This document shows, in pieces, positions 8,467 to 17,545 of a stretch of DNA of 64,000 bases. Below the pieces are notes generated by a model. That model searched no databases, was not told the DNA's origin, and worked only from the letters and a program-made list of their open reading frames with translations. The DNA comes from Halomicrobium katesii DSM 19301 (lineage in GTDB: Archaea > Halobacteriota > Halobacteria > Halobacteriales > Haloarculaceae): assembly GCF_000379085.1 (NCBI RefSeq), contig NZ_KB905379.1:295-64294 (forward strand). The letters are read 5' to 3'. The position numbers were made by a program, and so were the translations under genes. Within the stretch, counting starts at the first letter, position 1, and every line of letters begins with the position of its first letter.

Positions 8467-9023
8467 AGTCGGAGGTCGCGCTCCTCGACGTCGAGGTCGT
8501 CTGCGATCGTCTCGACCGTCGCTTCGAGTTCTCTGATCTCGGCTTCGAGCTGCTGGAACCGGTCGCTGGCTTCGAGTTCGTGCGGTGGCTTCTCGACCTG
8601 GAGGACGTTGCGCTTGAGCTTCTTTCCGGTGAGCTCCGTGAGCTGATCGTTGTACTCCGAGATCTTGAACAGTCGATCGACGACCTCCCGGATCTCGTCC
8701 CGGCCGACGGGCTTGACGAGGTAGTCGTCGACGCCGAGCTCGATGATGTCGAAGTCGGGGTCGACGGCAGTCACCATCGCGACCCGACAGTCCAGTGGGT
8801 GGTCCTCGATGGCGGCGAGCACCTCGTTGCCCGAGCAGACCGGCATCCGGCGGTCCAGCAGCACCACGTCGATAGCCTCGTGGAGCCGGTCGATAGCCGC
8901 CTCGCCGCTGTAGGCCGTCAGGACCGTATACGAGTCGTCGATGTACTCCACGTAGAGATCCGCCAGCTGGGGCTCGTCTTCCACGACCAACACCGTCGGT
9001 TCGTCTGGCACCAGATCACTCAC
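8463..9023 (-). CDS. HalX-domain response regulator
   Basis: A 186-residue protein with a receiver domain ([14 protein letters not shown], phospho-acceptor Asp in '[14 protein letters not shown]', Thr in 'AMVTAV', Lys in 'DDYLVKPVG') and a C-terminal helical HalX domain with the '[20 protein letters not shown]' region followed by a coiled coil. HalX regulators are specific to haloarchaea and lack a DNA-binding domain that can be recognised. No partner kinase lies next to it. Confidence 0.9.
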   Translation of the reverse strand: MSDLVPDEPTVLVVEDEPQLADLYVEYIDDSYTVLTAYSGEAAIDRLHEAIDVVLLDRRMPVCSGNEVLAAIEDHPLDCRVAMVTAVDPDFDIIELGVDDYLVKPVGRDEIREVVDRLFKISEYNDQLTELTGKKLKRNVLQVEKPPHELEASDRFQQLEAEIRELEATVETIADDLDVEERDLRL

Positions 9024-9132
9024 ACTCGTAGCAGTGGGTACCCGCTTGTTCGTATTAACGATACTGGGACCGGCGAGCGCGAGCCGAGGTCGTCACGCAA
9101 CGCATATGATCCCGGCGTCCGGTGGGCTCTGT

Positions 9133-9780
9133 ATGTTCGTTCTGGTGAACCTCAAAGCGTACCCGTGTGATCCGATCGAAGTCGCGACCGCCGCCGCCGA
9201 CGTGAGCGACGAGACCGGCGTTCGCGTCGCCGTCGCGCCCCAGGCGGCCCACCTCGACGCCGTCGCCGAGACCGGTGTCGAGACGTGGGCCCAGCACGTC
9301 AGTCCCGTCGAGCACGGCAGCCACACCGGCTCCACGCTCGCGGAGGCCGCGGCCGACGCCGGTGCGACCGGGACGCTGTTGAACCACTCCGAGAACCGAC
9401 TGAAGCTGGCCGACATCGACGGCTCGCTGGACGCCGCCGAGCGCGCGGACCTGGAGACGATCGTCTGTGCCAACAACCCCGAACAGATCGCCGCCGCGGC
9501 GGCGCTGGGACCGGACGCCGTCGCCGTCGAGCCGCCCGCCCTGATCGGGACCGGGACGCCGGTCAGCAAGGCCGACCCGGAGATCGTCACGGACGCGGTC
9601 TCGGCCGCGGCGTCGGTCGACGAGAGCGTCGAGGTGCTCTGTGGCGCTGGCATCTCGACCGGCGAAGACGTGGTGTCGGCCGGCGAACTCGGCGCGAGCG
9701 GCGTCCTGCTCGCGAGCGGCGTCGCGAAGGCCGACGATCCGCGGGCCGCGCTGGAAGACCTGGTCGCACCGCTGGAGTAG
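9133..9780 (+). CDS. tpiA: Triosephosphate isomerase (archaeal short form)
   Basis: The 215-residue protein interconverts dihydroxyacetone phosphate and glyceraldehyde 3-phosphate. It begins '[11 protein letters not shown]' with the Asn-Lys pair of the active site, has the catalytic His in 'LLNHSENR', the catalytic Glu in '[12 protein letters not shown]', and the phosphate-binding '[10 protein letters not shown]' and '[10 protein letters not shown]'. The length (about 30 residues under bacterial TIM) is normal for archaea. I prefer the ATG at 9133 over an upstream ATG because the protein then starts in the first strand. Confidence 0.93.
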   Translation: MFVLVNLKAYPCDPIEVATAAADVSDETGVRVAVAPQAAHLDAVAETGVETWAQHVSPVEHGSHTGSTLAEAAADAGATGTLLNHSENRLKLADIDGSLDAAERADLETIVCANNPEQIAAAAALGPDAVAVEPPALIGTGTPVSKADPEIVTDAVSAAASVDESVEVLCGAGISTGEDVVSAGELGASGVLLASGVAKADDPRAALEDLVAPLE

Positions 9781-9806
9781 CGCCGTCACCGCGAGGAGGC
9801 GAGCGA

Positions 9807-11762
9807 TTACGCCGACCCGATCGTGCTTCGAAGCTCCGTGACGGCGTCGACGACCGCGGTCGCCGACGGCTCGCCGGGAGCGCGCTCTCGAACGAGCGCT
9901 TTCAGCCGCGGCGCGTACCGCCCGCGGCCGACGTGTTCGACGAACCCGGCGAGCCGAAGCCCGCGGTTGTGCGCGTAGGCGCTCGTCCGGTCGCCGCTCC
10001 CGCCGGCAGAGAAGTGCGCGTTCAGCGGCGTATCCGCGCCCTGCTCGACGTAGTACTGCAGCATCCGCCTGGTCTTCTCGTCCATCTCTTCGAGTTCGGT
10101 TCGCAGGTCGACCACGAACCGCGGCTGTGAGTGGGGCCCCTCGTCGGCCGGGGACCCTCGCTGGTCGTCCGCGTCGCCGGACTCGTCTCCGTCGGCTGTC
10201 GCGTCCGCGAACGCGACTTCGGCACCGCCGTCGGCGTTCCCCGAGGTCGCCGGTTCGAAGTCGAGGTCGAGCCCGTCTGGTTCGTCGCCAGCGTCGTCGG
10301 TCGCTCCCTCGCCAGCTGCCGTCTCGTCAGTGTCGCCCGCCGGCTCGCCGCCGGAGATGGCGGGGCCACCGTCGGCAAACGAGCCGAAAGCGTCACCGAA
10401 CCCGCCGCCAGAGGTCCCGTCGGGGGCAGGTTCGTCCGTGTTCGGAGGCACAGAGCCGTCCTCCGGCGTGTCGGCGGGCCCGTCCGAGCGGCCGTCGGAT
10501 TCGTCAGCGGCGTCCACTGGTTCGTCCGCGGTCGATGCGGGTTCGGATCCGTCGGACGGCTCCCCGTCCGGGCCGTCCGATCCCGCGGACCGGTCGTCGG
10601 TCGATTCGGCCACGCTCGATTCGTCGTCGGCCTCGTCACCGTCGTCGAGAGCGCCCCGGAGCTGCGCCTGTCGGGTCCGCTCTTTCTCTTTTTGGGTGCG
10701 GCCGGGATTGTACCCCTCGACGTGGTCCAGCAGTGCCTCGGTGAACTGCTCGGCCATGCGGGTCATGTCGCGGGCGTCCTGGAGTTCCCTCTCCAGCTCT
10801 GCGATCCGGGAGTTCTTCTTGTCTAACTCCTCTCGGAGTTCTTTGATCCGACCCTGGGTCTGTTCTTTCTCCTCGCTGATGGTCTCCAGCTCGCCGACGA
10901 GGTCGTCGCTGACGGACTTCAGCTCGGGGCGTTCGAAGTCGTCCAGTCCCGGCGTCGCGCCCGCGTCGAAGGTCTGCTTGCGGTGGAACTGGACCCGTCG
11001 GATGGTCTCGGCCCAGTCGGTCATCAGGAACGCTTCGCCGTCGTCCAGGTCCTCGACGGCGTCGGCGTACTCCGAGTCGATGATCCGACCGACGACTTTG
11101 GTGTCGTTGTTCCAGGTCAGCCGGTGCCAGACCAGCCAGTCACACTGCGTGATGTAGTCTTTCTTCACGTCGGCCGGCCGCTGGGAGATGCCCACCATTC
11201 CGAGGCCGTGCTTGCGCCCGCGCTTGCCGATCTTGATGAGCATCTGCCCGACCTCGTTGACCGATCCCTGCTCCGGAATCCACTCGTGGCACTCCTCGAC
11301 GAGCATGAGGAACGGCTGTTTCTGCTTTTTTGCCTTGGCAAAGAGGTGTCGAGCGACTTCGGTGAGGAGGTCCTCGGCCTCCTCCTGATCGAGGAACGAC
11401 GAGATGTCGAGGATGATCGGAACGTTCTGTTCGAGCGCGAGCGAGGCGATCTTCTCGGCGTGTTCGACGGTGACCTGGATGTCACACTCCTCGTCGCCGC
11501 CGACGTGGAGGATCTCGTACTCCTCTTTGAGGCCGTAGTACTCCCCGTCGATGTCGACGATCAGCAGGCCGAAGCCGTTGTCCAGCAGCTTCTCGGCGAT
11601 GACCGACGCCGTGTTGGACTTTCCGGAGCCGGACTTGCCCGTGACGAACCCCCGGCCGGTGAGGAGTTCGACGACCGGGAGATCGACGGAGTGGCCCGGT
11701 TCGTCAGTTCCGCCGACACCGGCGCTGGTCGTCGCGACAGTGATGTGTTCCGTCTCGGCCAT
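9807..11762 (-). CDS. HerA-like FtsK/HerA superfamily ATPase
   Basis: The 651-residue protein has a HAS-barrel-like N-terminus, Walker A 'VTGKSGSGKSNTASV' near residue 41, Walker B 'FLMLVEECHEWIP' and a downstream arginine region 'GMVGISQRPADVKKD'. A coiled coil covers about 275-335. Then comes a long acidic low-complexity tract (about 375-560) rich in D, E, S, G and A, and a small C-terminal helical domain. Related ATPases pump DNA with NurA in end resection or act on replication forks. No nurA is adjacent, so the role is inferred only at family level. Confidence 0.82.
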   Translation of the reverse strand: MAETEHITVATTSAGVGGTDEPGHSVDLPVVELLTGRGFVTGKSGSGKSNTASVIAEKLLDNGFGLLIVDIDGEYYGLKEEYEILHVGGDEECDIQVTVEHAEKIASLALEQNVPIILDISSFLDQEEAEDLLTEVARHLFAKAKKQKQPFLMLVEECHEWIPEQGSVNEVGQMLIKIGKRGRKHGLGMVGISQRPADVKKDYITQCDWLVWHRLTWNNDTKVVGRIIDSEYADAVEDLDDGEAFLMTDWAETIRRVQFHRKQTFDAGATPGLDDFERPELKSVSDDLVGELETISEEKEQTQGRIKELREELDKKNSRIAELERELQDARDMTRMAEQFTEALLDHVEGYNPGRTQKEKERTRQAQLRGALDDGDEADDESSVAESTDDRSAGSDGPDGEPSDGSEPASTADEPVDAADESDGRSDGPADTPEDGSVPPNTDEPAPDGTSGGGFGDAFGSFADGGPAISGGEPAGDTDETAAGEGATDDAGDEPDGLDLDFEPATSGNADGGAEVAFADATADGDESGDADDQRGSPADEGPHSQPRFVVDLRTELEEMDEKTRRMLQYYVEQGADTPLNAHFSAGGSGDRTSAYAHNRGLRLAGFVEHVGRGRYAPRLKALVRERAPGEPSATAVVDAVTELRSTIGSA

Positions 11763-11836
11763 GGTTCAGTTGTCCACTACCAGTTTCCACCGCCTCATAA
11801 CTCTCCGTCAGACGCCCGTCACGCGGTCCCGAGGAT

Positions 11837-13174
11837 TCACTTGCAGAAGTCGTCGATCGTCGTCTGTCCGTCCACGGGCGGCGTCGCGGCGTCGTCCGAG
11901 GCGTCGCCCTCCGCCCACGCGGCCCCGGTGAGTGTCACCTGGCCGTCCGGTGCCGGCTCCGAGGTCCCGTCGTCGTTCACTTCGTCCGCACCTGGCCCGG
12001 TCGTCGCGGTGTCGTCGTTCGCGCCCTCGAAGCCGCCGAGGCTGGCCTGCTCACCGGCGGTAAACGAGAGGTTCGAGACGCGGACGCCGACCTTCCTGAC
12101 GCGCTGGCCCTCGAACTCGTCCAGCAGGTCCAGCGCGACGGATTCGACCAGCTCCGGTTCGTCGACCGGTCCCGGAAGCGAGCGAGCGCGGGTGTTGACG
12201 TCGAACGGGGGCGTGACCACCTTGATGCCGATCGTCTGATACAGCGCGTCCTTGCTCGTGGCCCGATCCGCGACCGACGCCGCGAGCGAGCGCACCCTGT
12301 CGCCCAGCTCCGCGCGGTCGTCCGTCGCCTCGGTGAAGGCCGATTCGCGCGAGAGACTTTTTGGCCGCCCGCGTGGCGTCACCTCCCGGTCGTCCTCGCC
12401 ACGCGCGTAGCTGTAGATTTCCAGCCCGCGCTCACCGAAGCGCTCTTCGAGCACGTCCGGGTCCGCGCTCGCGAGATCACCGGCCGTCTCGATCCCGAGG
12501 TCGTCCAGTTCCTCGGCCGTGACCGGTCCGACGCCGTGAACGTCCTCGACCGGGAGGTCGGCGAAGAAGTCCCGAACGTCACCGGGTTCGACCACGACGA
12601 GCCCGTCGGGCTTGTCGCGGTCGCTCGCGACCTTGGCGGCGCTCATCGTCGGGGCGACGCCGACACTCGCCGGGACGCCGACGGTCGATCGGATCTCGTC
12701 TTTCAGTCGCGCCGCCCACTGCTCGACGGTGTTCCAGTCCGTTTCGTCCGTCACGTCCAGATACGCCTCGTCGATACTCACCTCTCTGACGACCGGCGCG
12801 CAGTCGTGGAGGATCGCCCGGACCCGCCCGCTGACCGACTCGTAGTACTCCATGTCGACCGGGCGGTAGAAGCCGGCGTCCGCGACATCCAGAGCCGGAT
12901 CGTCGACGGCGTCGACCTTTCGAGGGAGCCGTTCGAGCGCCGCCGAGATCGCCATCGCGCTGTCGACGCCGTACTCGCGGGCCTCGTAGCTGGCCGTCGC
13001 GACCGCACCGTGTGTCTCTCCGGGCTCGAATCCCATGCCGACGACGACGGGGTCGCCCTCCAGAGGGGGCTCGCGGCGGCGCTCACAGGCCGCGTAGAAG
13101 CAGTCCATGTCGACGTGGGCGACGATACGGTCGCCGTCGTCTACCGACGTTCCCGGCAACCGGGCCCCGTCCAT
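11837..13174 (-). CDS. dinB: DNA polymerase IV (Y-family translesion polymerase)
   Basis: The 445-residue protein shows the Y-family palm: 'RIVAHVDMDCFYAACERR' with catalytic Asp residues, 'EVSIDEAYLDVT' with the second acidic cluster, the helix-hairpin-helix 'DVHGVGPVTAEELDDLGIET' and the little-finger domain. A disordered acidic linker leads to a C-terminal 'QTTIDDFCK', a good PCNA-interacting PIP box. The start at 13174 (MDGARLPG) gives a normal length. An upstream extension is low quality. It copies damaged templates with low fidelity. Confidence 0.93.
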   Translation of the reverse strand: MDGARLPGTSVDDGDRIVAHVDMDCFYAACERRREPPLEGDPVVVGMGFEPGETHGAVATASYEAREYGVDSAMAISAALERLPRKVDAVDDPALDVADAGFYRPVDMEYYESVSGRVRAILHDCAPVVREVSIDEAYLDVTDETDWNTVEQWAARLKDEIRSTVGVPASVGVAPTMSAAKVASDRDKPDGLVVVEPGDVRDFFADLPVEDVHGVGPVTAEELDDLGIETAGDLASADPDVLEERFGERGLEIYSYARGEDDREVTPRGRPKSLSRESAFTEATDDRAELGDRVRSLAASVADRATSKDALYQTIGIKVVTPPFDVNTRARSLPGPVDEPELVESVALDLLDEFEGQRVRKVGVRVSNLSFTAGEQASLGGFEGANDDTATTGPGADEVNDDGTSEPAPDGQVTLTGAAWAEGDASDDAATPPVDGQTTIDDFCK

Positions 13175-13489
13175 AGCGGTGGCTACGTGAGCCCGAGCCC
13201 TTAACGTTCGCGCAAAAAAGCGAAACGGTGCGAGACAGGGGGGTCTTCCTGCCGGTGATGAGGGCAACCGTGGACTCCGGCGGTGTGCGTTCGTGGTGGG
13301 ACCGGAGCCACGGTCGCCGCGGTCGTCGTTGTGGTGCAGTGCCACGACCAGTTTGCGTCGACGGTGGTTCCCGCCGGTTGCTCCCTGGCGCTACTGCCAT
13401 GTTAACACTGCACACACTTCAACGTTCGTGTCGACAGAGCCCTTACGGGGAGCGTAACGTTGACGGTGGTACCTCACAGAGGGGTGAAC
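13175..13489. other. Intergenic stretch without recognised gene
   Basis: About 315 bp between dinB and the CopG-like gene. I see promoter-like AT stretches (GTTAACACTGCACAC near 13400) but no credible reading frame in either strand. Confidence 0.5.
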
Positions 13490-13735
13490 ATGGCCAAGAC
13501 AAGCGTCGACCTCCCCGACCGGATCGTCTCCGAGATCGACCGGCTCGTCGAGTCCGGCGAGTACCTCAACCGCGAGCAGGCCTACGAGGAGCTGCTGACG
13601 ATGGGCCTCTCCGCGTACGGACCCGCCGAAGAAGAGACCGAAGAACCAGGTGAGAACCTCTTCGACCAGAACATGAACGACCAGACCGACCCCGCAGCCC
13701 GCGACGAGGGCAGCGGCGACGACTTCACGTTCTAA
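13490..13735 (+). CDS. Ribbon-helix-helix (CopG-type) protein, DUF7120-like
   Basis: An 81-residue protein starting 'MAKTSVDLPDRIVSEIDRLV', the beta strand and first helix of a ribbon-helix-helix fold, followed by 'NREQAYEELLTMGLSAYG' as the second helix. The rest is an acidic tail ending DDFTF. A GGGGTGA ribosome site lies just upstream of the ATG. Likely a DNA-binding regulator. The targets are unknown. Confidence 0.8.
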   Translation: MAKTSVDLPDRIVSEIDRLVESGEYLNREQAYEELLTMGLSAYGPAEEETEEPGENLFDQNMNDQTDPAARDEGSGDDFTF

Positions 13736-13791
13736 CTGCGTCCGAACTCTCGTGACGGAACGACCTTCCCGCTCGATCGCGTACTGCCAGT

Positions 13792-14241
13792 ATGGACGAC
13801 CGTGAGCAGTCAGTCGAGGCCGTCGTAGACTACTGTCGCACACAGGCGCGGCTCCTCTCCGGACAGTCGGAGCGCCTCTCTGCGGAGATCGACGACCTCC
13901 TCGACGAGATCGACACGGAGGCCGCTGCCGTCCGCGACCGACTCGCGTCCGGTCGGGAACAGGCAGACAGTCCCGACCAGCCGGCCGGTCCCGGCGAGGC
14001 CGTCGACGAGACGACCGTGGCGGAACTGGAGGCCAAGCAGTCGACGGTCGCCGACAAGCAGGAGCGCCTCGACGAGATCGGCACACTCGCAGCAGCGTAC
14101 GTCCACCTCGCATCGTCACTCCAGGCAGAGAGCGACGCGACCGAGGCGATCAGACGAGTGCTGGAACTGGAGGCCGACGCCGACGCGCCCGCCTTCTTCG
14201 AGGAACGCGAGACGCTGCTGGAGACCGCGACCGACCAGTGA
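13792..14241 (+). CDS. Coiled-coil haloarchaeal protein (DUF7118-like)
   Basis: A 149-residue, strongly acidic, helical protein with heptad-rich segments ('QSERLSAEIDDLLDEIDTEA' and 'VAELEAKQSTVADKQERLDE'). There is no signal peptide, membrane segment or catalytic motif. I recognise only that such proteins are common in haloarchaea under a DUF name. The stop at 14239-14241 is followed in the same frame by a peroxiredoxin remnant. Confidence 0.65.
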   Translation: MDDREQSVEAVVDYCRTQARLLSGQSERLSAEIDDLLDEIDTEAAAVRDRLASGREQADSPDQPAGPGEAVDETTVAELEAKQSTVADKQERLDEIGTLAAAYVHLASSLQAESDATEAIRRVLELEADADAPAFFEERETLLETATDQ

Positions 14242-14547
14242 CGACGAGGGGCCGCTACGATCGGCGCGACGCTGCTGGGTGTCAGCGCCGACTCGCCGTT
14301 CTCGCAAGGGGCCTTTCGGGAAGAGCACGGCATCGAGTTCGACCTCGTCAGCGACATGAGCGGCGAGGCAATCCGCGCCTACGACCCGGAGATGGACATC
14401 GAAGAGCTCGGCCTCCACGGTATCGCCAATCGCGCGGTGTTCGTGATCGGCGACGATGGGACCGTCAGCTACGGCTGGGTCGCCGACGATCCCACCAACG
14501 AACCCGACTACGACGACGTGCTGGCCGCCGTCGAAGCGGCCGCCTGA
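14242..14547 (+). pseudogene. 5'-truncated peroxiredoxin (AhpC/TSA family)
   Basis: From the codon after the upstream TGA, the frame reads 'GATLLGVSADSPFSQGAFRE', then 'HGIEFDLVSDMSGEAIRAYD' and 'RAVFVIGDDGTVSYGWVAD', which is the second half of a Bcp/AhpC-type peroxiredoxin. The N-terminal thioredoxin strand and the peroxidatic Cys (usually P-x3-T-x2-C) are missing and there is no start codon before ATG 14356. The fragment therefore cannot be an active peroxidase. Confidence 0.85.
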
Positions 14548-14661
14548 TCAGCTGGCTGCGCGTACATCTCCCCGTTCTGGCAACCAAGAAGAAATGATGG
14601 CTGCACTATCAGAATGAACGTCACTTTTTACGCTCTGCCGTGTACTCCTACGACGAGAACA

Positions 14662-14913
14662 ATGCTACAGACGGACGGCGAGCCGCTGACACCGAGCGAT
14701 CGGATCATCGAGACTGTCGCACACACGCGGGACGTGCCCCGAACCGACCTCCCACCGCTCTACGACGCGCTCGATCCGGAAGCGATCGACGACTTCGTGA
14801 CCACTGCCGAGGAGGGCAGCCAACTCCAGTTCGAGTACTTCGGTACCAGCGTCAGCGTCTCCGTTCGGGAATCCGGTGTCGGCATCGACGTGACCAGGAC
14901 GGATCGACACTGA
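14662..14913 (+). CDS. HalOD1 output-domain protein
   Basis: An 83-residue single-domain protein: 'SDRIIETVAHTRDVPRTDLPPLYDALDPEAIDDFV' matches the haloarchaeal output domain HalOD1, followed by the strands 'LQFEYFGTSVSVS' and 'GVGIDVT'. HalOD1 domains appear alone or fused to receivers and are presumed signalling outputs. An in-frame ATG at 14614 would add 16 residues. Confidence 0.8.
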   Translation: MLQTDGEPLTPSDRIIETVAHTRDVPRTDLPPLYDALDPEAIDDFVTTAEEGSQLQFEYFGTSVSVSVRESGVGIDVTRTDRH

Positions 14914-15034
14914 CATCGTCGGCTGTCACCGCTCCGAGACGACCCATCTCGGCGTGACGTACGACAGCCGAGCGGCCGGCGGTCACACTCACCGAGAGCA
15001 ACGCCTTTTGCGGTGGCCCCGACACCATAGTGCA

Positions 15035-16357
15035 ATGGTCGGCGACGACGACCGCGTCTACTACGTGATCAGCGACCTCCACATCGGCGGCGACGAGCAA
15101 CTGGAGGAGATCGACTTTCTCGACGAACTGCTCGCCTTCCTGCAACGGCTGGAACGGACCGACGAGAACGCCGCGCTGGTCATCAACGGCGACGCGTTCG
15201 GTCTCTGGGAGTTCACCACCGTCGAGGGGATGGCGAAGTTCGACGTGCTCGAATCGACCTACCCGGAGCTGTTCGCGCAACTGCGCGCGACCGGCGAACA
15301 GATCCCCATCACGCTCGTCCCCGGCAACCACGACCACGAGCTCGCCGCCTACGACGCCTACGTCGATCGCTTCGCCGAGTACAACGTCGACCTCGTCCAG
15401 TCACAATCTGTCACGCGCCCGGTCGGCGACCACGCGATCCACTTCGAGCACGGCCACCAGCAGGATCCGAACAACCACATCGACAACTGGGGCGACCCAC
15501 ACGTGACGCCGCTTGGCTACTACTACAACACGCTCGTGACGAGCCGGGCCGGCCAGCTCTCGAACCGGGGGAAGTACAACTGGCTCAAGGACGTTCAGGC
15601 GGTCACGCCCACGGAGCGCGTGCCGGTCTGGATGCTCTCGAAGTACTTCTACCGCGAGATGAATCCGGTACTGCGGTACGCACTGATCCCGTTCCTGTTG
15701 CTGTTCAACGTCAGCGCCGTCCTGGCCGTCCTGGCCGGCCTGGACCTCCTGGACATCTGGTCGCTCCCCGTCGACGCCACGACCGCGTTCCTCGGCCAGT
15801 TCGGTCCCATCGGGACCGCAGTGTGGTTCTTGCTCGCGATCAACACCGCCGTCGCCGGTGTCCTAGTGCTCGTCGCGATCCCACTGTCTCTGCTACGGCG
15901 CGACATCAGAAAGACCATCGACCGCTTTGGCGTCTTCGAGACGGGCCTGACCGTCGACGCAGAGGCACCCTATGCCGCGGCCGCCCGAACCGTCTTTGAC
16001 GAGCAGCCGGCGACGACCATCTTCTGTTACGGCCACACCCACCGCCCCTCAGTCCAGAGTGTCGACGGCGGCCTCGTCGTCAACACCGGTACGTGGCTCA
16101 AACGCCTCCACCGCCGAGACGGCGTCATCGGCCTGCTCCCGCCGGTGTTCTACCCCTCCTATCAGCTCTGTGCGGTCAGAATCGCCCCCACCGGGGACGG
16201 CGTCGCCGTCGAGTACGAACAGATCGAGAAGCCGACGCCGAGTCCCGAAGAACTGACCCTCACCGAACGACTGCTGACGCTCGGTCGGACGCCTGACGTG
16301 GAACTGCCCGACCGAACGGTCGTCGCTGGCGACGACGCGGAGCCAAGCGCGGAGTGA
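15035..16357 (+). CDS. Calcineurin-like metallophosphoesterase with two membrane helices
   Basis: The 440-residue protein has the five metallophosphoesterase blocks: 'ISDLHIGG' (D-x-H), 'VINGDAFG' (GD), 'LVPGNHDHE' (GNHD), 'HFEHGHQQ' and 'FCYGHTHRPS'. A hydrophobic insertion at about residues 210-285, with two or three helices, separates the metal-binding blocks from the last one, so part of the protein is membrane-anchored. The substrate is unknown. The ATG at 15035 directly precedes the first catalytic strand. It stands alone. Confidence 0.85.
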   Translation: MVGDDDRVYYVISDLHIGGDEQLEEIDFLDELLAFLQRLERTDENAALVINGDAFGLWEFTTVEGMAKFDVLESTYPELFAQLRATGEQIPITLVPGNHDHELAAYDAYVDRFAEYNVDLVQSQSVTRPVGDHAIHFEHGHQQDPNNHIDNWGDPHVTPLGYYYNTLVTSRAGQLSNRGKYNWLKDVQAVTPTERVPVWMLSKYFYREMNPVLRYALIPFLLLFNVSAVLAVLAGLDLLDIWSLPVDATTAFLGQFGPIGTAVWFLLAINTAVAGVLVLVAIPLSLLRRDIRKTIDRFGVFETGLTVDAEAPYAAAARTVFDEQPATTIFCYGHTHRPSVQSVDGGLVVNTGTWLKRLHRRDGVIGLLPPVFYPSYQLCAVRIAPTGDGVAVEYEQIEKPTPSPEELTLTERLLTLGRTPDVELPDRTVVAGDDAEPSAE

Positions 16358-16444
16358 ACGGATCGTCACAACGACAGCGACAAATCGGTCGACACTGATC
16401 CAGAACCGCGACTTCCAGAGACACACCGACCGCTTTCGACGGTA

Positions 16445-16741
16445 TCAGTCGAATCCGTAGCGCTTGTGGGCCTCGTCGATGTCGAGCACTTCGATCACCC
16501 GGACCTCTCGCTCGTCTTCGAGTACCTCGTAGAAGGCTGTATGCGTTCGGCCGATGTGGAGTCGATAGAGTTCCTCCCCGTCGACGGTGAGTGTCTTCCT
16601 GTCGCCACGACCGGCCTCGGGCCGCGGATAGGGCTCTTCGGCCAGCTTTCGAAGGTTGTCTTTGACGATACGCTTGCTCTTGTCGTCTAAGGCGGCGACG
16701 TACTCACGGGCGTCTTCCGCGAGCAGGATCTCATAGCTCAT
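16445..16741 (-). CDS. RelE/ParE-family toxin
   Basis: The 98-residue protein begins 'MSYEILLAEDAREYVAALD' and has the RelE fold pattern: two helices, then 'GDRKTLTVDGEELYRLHIG', 'HTAFYEVLEDEREVRVIEVLDIDEAHKRYG'. The Arg, His and Tyr residues in the last strands fit an mRNA-interferase surface. Its start overlaps the upstream antitoxin gene by 11 bp, the normal toxin-antitoxin order. Confidence 0.85.
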   Translation of the reverse strand: MSYEILLAEDAREYVAALDDKSKRIVKDNLRKLAEEPYPRPEAGRGDRKTLTVDGEELYRLHIGRTHTAFYEVLEDEREVRVIEVLDIDEAHKRYGFD

Positions 16742-16928
16742 CGAGCGGCGTCAGTTCCTCGCTGTCGGCTTCGCGAACCTCGCGGGTTCGCTCGGCGAGT
16801 TGTCGCCGCTGATGTTCTTGAATCAACTCGTCGAGTAGCTCGTCGTACGTTTCGCCAGCCTGCTTGAGTTCGTTCAGTTCTTGCCATCGTTCTTCTGTGA
16901 CCGGAATTCGTTTGTTTGCTTGAGCCAT
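16731..16928 (-). CDS. Antitoxin of the RelE-like pair (RHH-type, DUF7557-like)
   Basis: A 65-residue, charged protein: 'MAQANKRIPVTEERWQELNE' gives the N-terminal DNA-binding strand and helix, followed by the second helix 'TYDELLDELIQEHQRRQLAE' and an acidic tail that would wrap the toxin. Its place upstream of and overlapping the relE-like gene defines it as the antitoxin. Autoregulation is expected but not visible. Confidence 0.8.
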   Translation of the reverse strand: MAQANKRIPVTEERWQELNELKQAGETYDELLDELIQEHQRRQLAERTREVREADSEELTPLDEL

Positions 16929-17131
16929 AGTGTCACACGTTCCACGCGTCTTTCACTCTCGCTTCGGTGAGAGTGACGAAACGAGTCTAAACGTGTGCCC
17001 CCAACACACGTTATCGCCGACGCTTCGTGTGCAATCCTTACAACGCTTACAGCATAAGTCCTTTGGACAGACACTCCACGATTCACACTCGAGAACACAG
17101 TTCGTCGCGCCCTCATGCCCGTTCTGTTCGG

Positions 17132-17310
17132 CGCGATCCGGATTGGGACGAGACTTTTTCGGAGGCTGTCGAGCGGCACGTCGGCGGCACGTCGCTGCTG
17201 GAGATCGCTGGCATCCTCTCGGACGAGGAAGCTGACGCCGGAGATTGCGCGTCTCGCCGGCCAGATCAACGGAACGCTGAAGCGCGAGGGGCAGACGGTC
17301 TCGGCCGGTG
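17132..17310 (+). pseudogene. Fused remnant of a vapB-vapC toxin-antitoxin pair
   Basis: One frame reads 'RDPDWDETFSEAVERHVGG' and 'SLLEIAGILSDEEAD', the C-terminal part of a haloarchaeal VapB antitoxin. In an overlapping frame from 17228 the text continues 'LTPEIARLAGQINGTLKREG' and 'QTVSAG', resembling the middle of a VapC PIN-domain toxin just before its conserved D-x2-IAATA strand. Both genes are cut, so the locus is a deletion scar. The rest of 16929-17545 shows no gene apart from the integrase terminator region. Confidence 0.55.
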
Positions 17311-17486
17311 AGGAGGACCGAGCGCGTCGAGGGATTTCGGTGTCTGCACCACAACCAACGTTGTTTCTCGGAATGCTACACCATCAGGAAGTCAATTTCA
17401 CCATCCAAGGCGAGAGTAACGACTGGAGAGTGCCGAGTGAAAAGCGGCGAAAAGACCCGCTTTACTTTTATACGGTATGGGGTCGG

Positions 17487-17510
17487 AGGGGCTAGCGCCT
17501 CCCGGATTTT
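17487..17510 (-). terminator. Hairpin downstream of the integrase
   Basis: GGAGGGGCTAGCGCCTCC forms a near-perfect stem followed by a T run on one side. It lies 40 bp past the integrase stop. It could also mark the left junction of the integrated element, but no matching copy was found at the right end. Confidence 0.4.
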
Positions 17511-17545
17511 CGCAGGTAGCGGCCGTTAGCGCGGGCGATCTGTGT

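Noticed and set aside
17461-17520. tRNA gene as integration site beside the integrase
   Set aside because: A hairpin is present but no T-loop consensus or cloverleaf could be formed.
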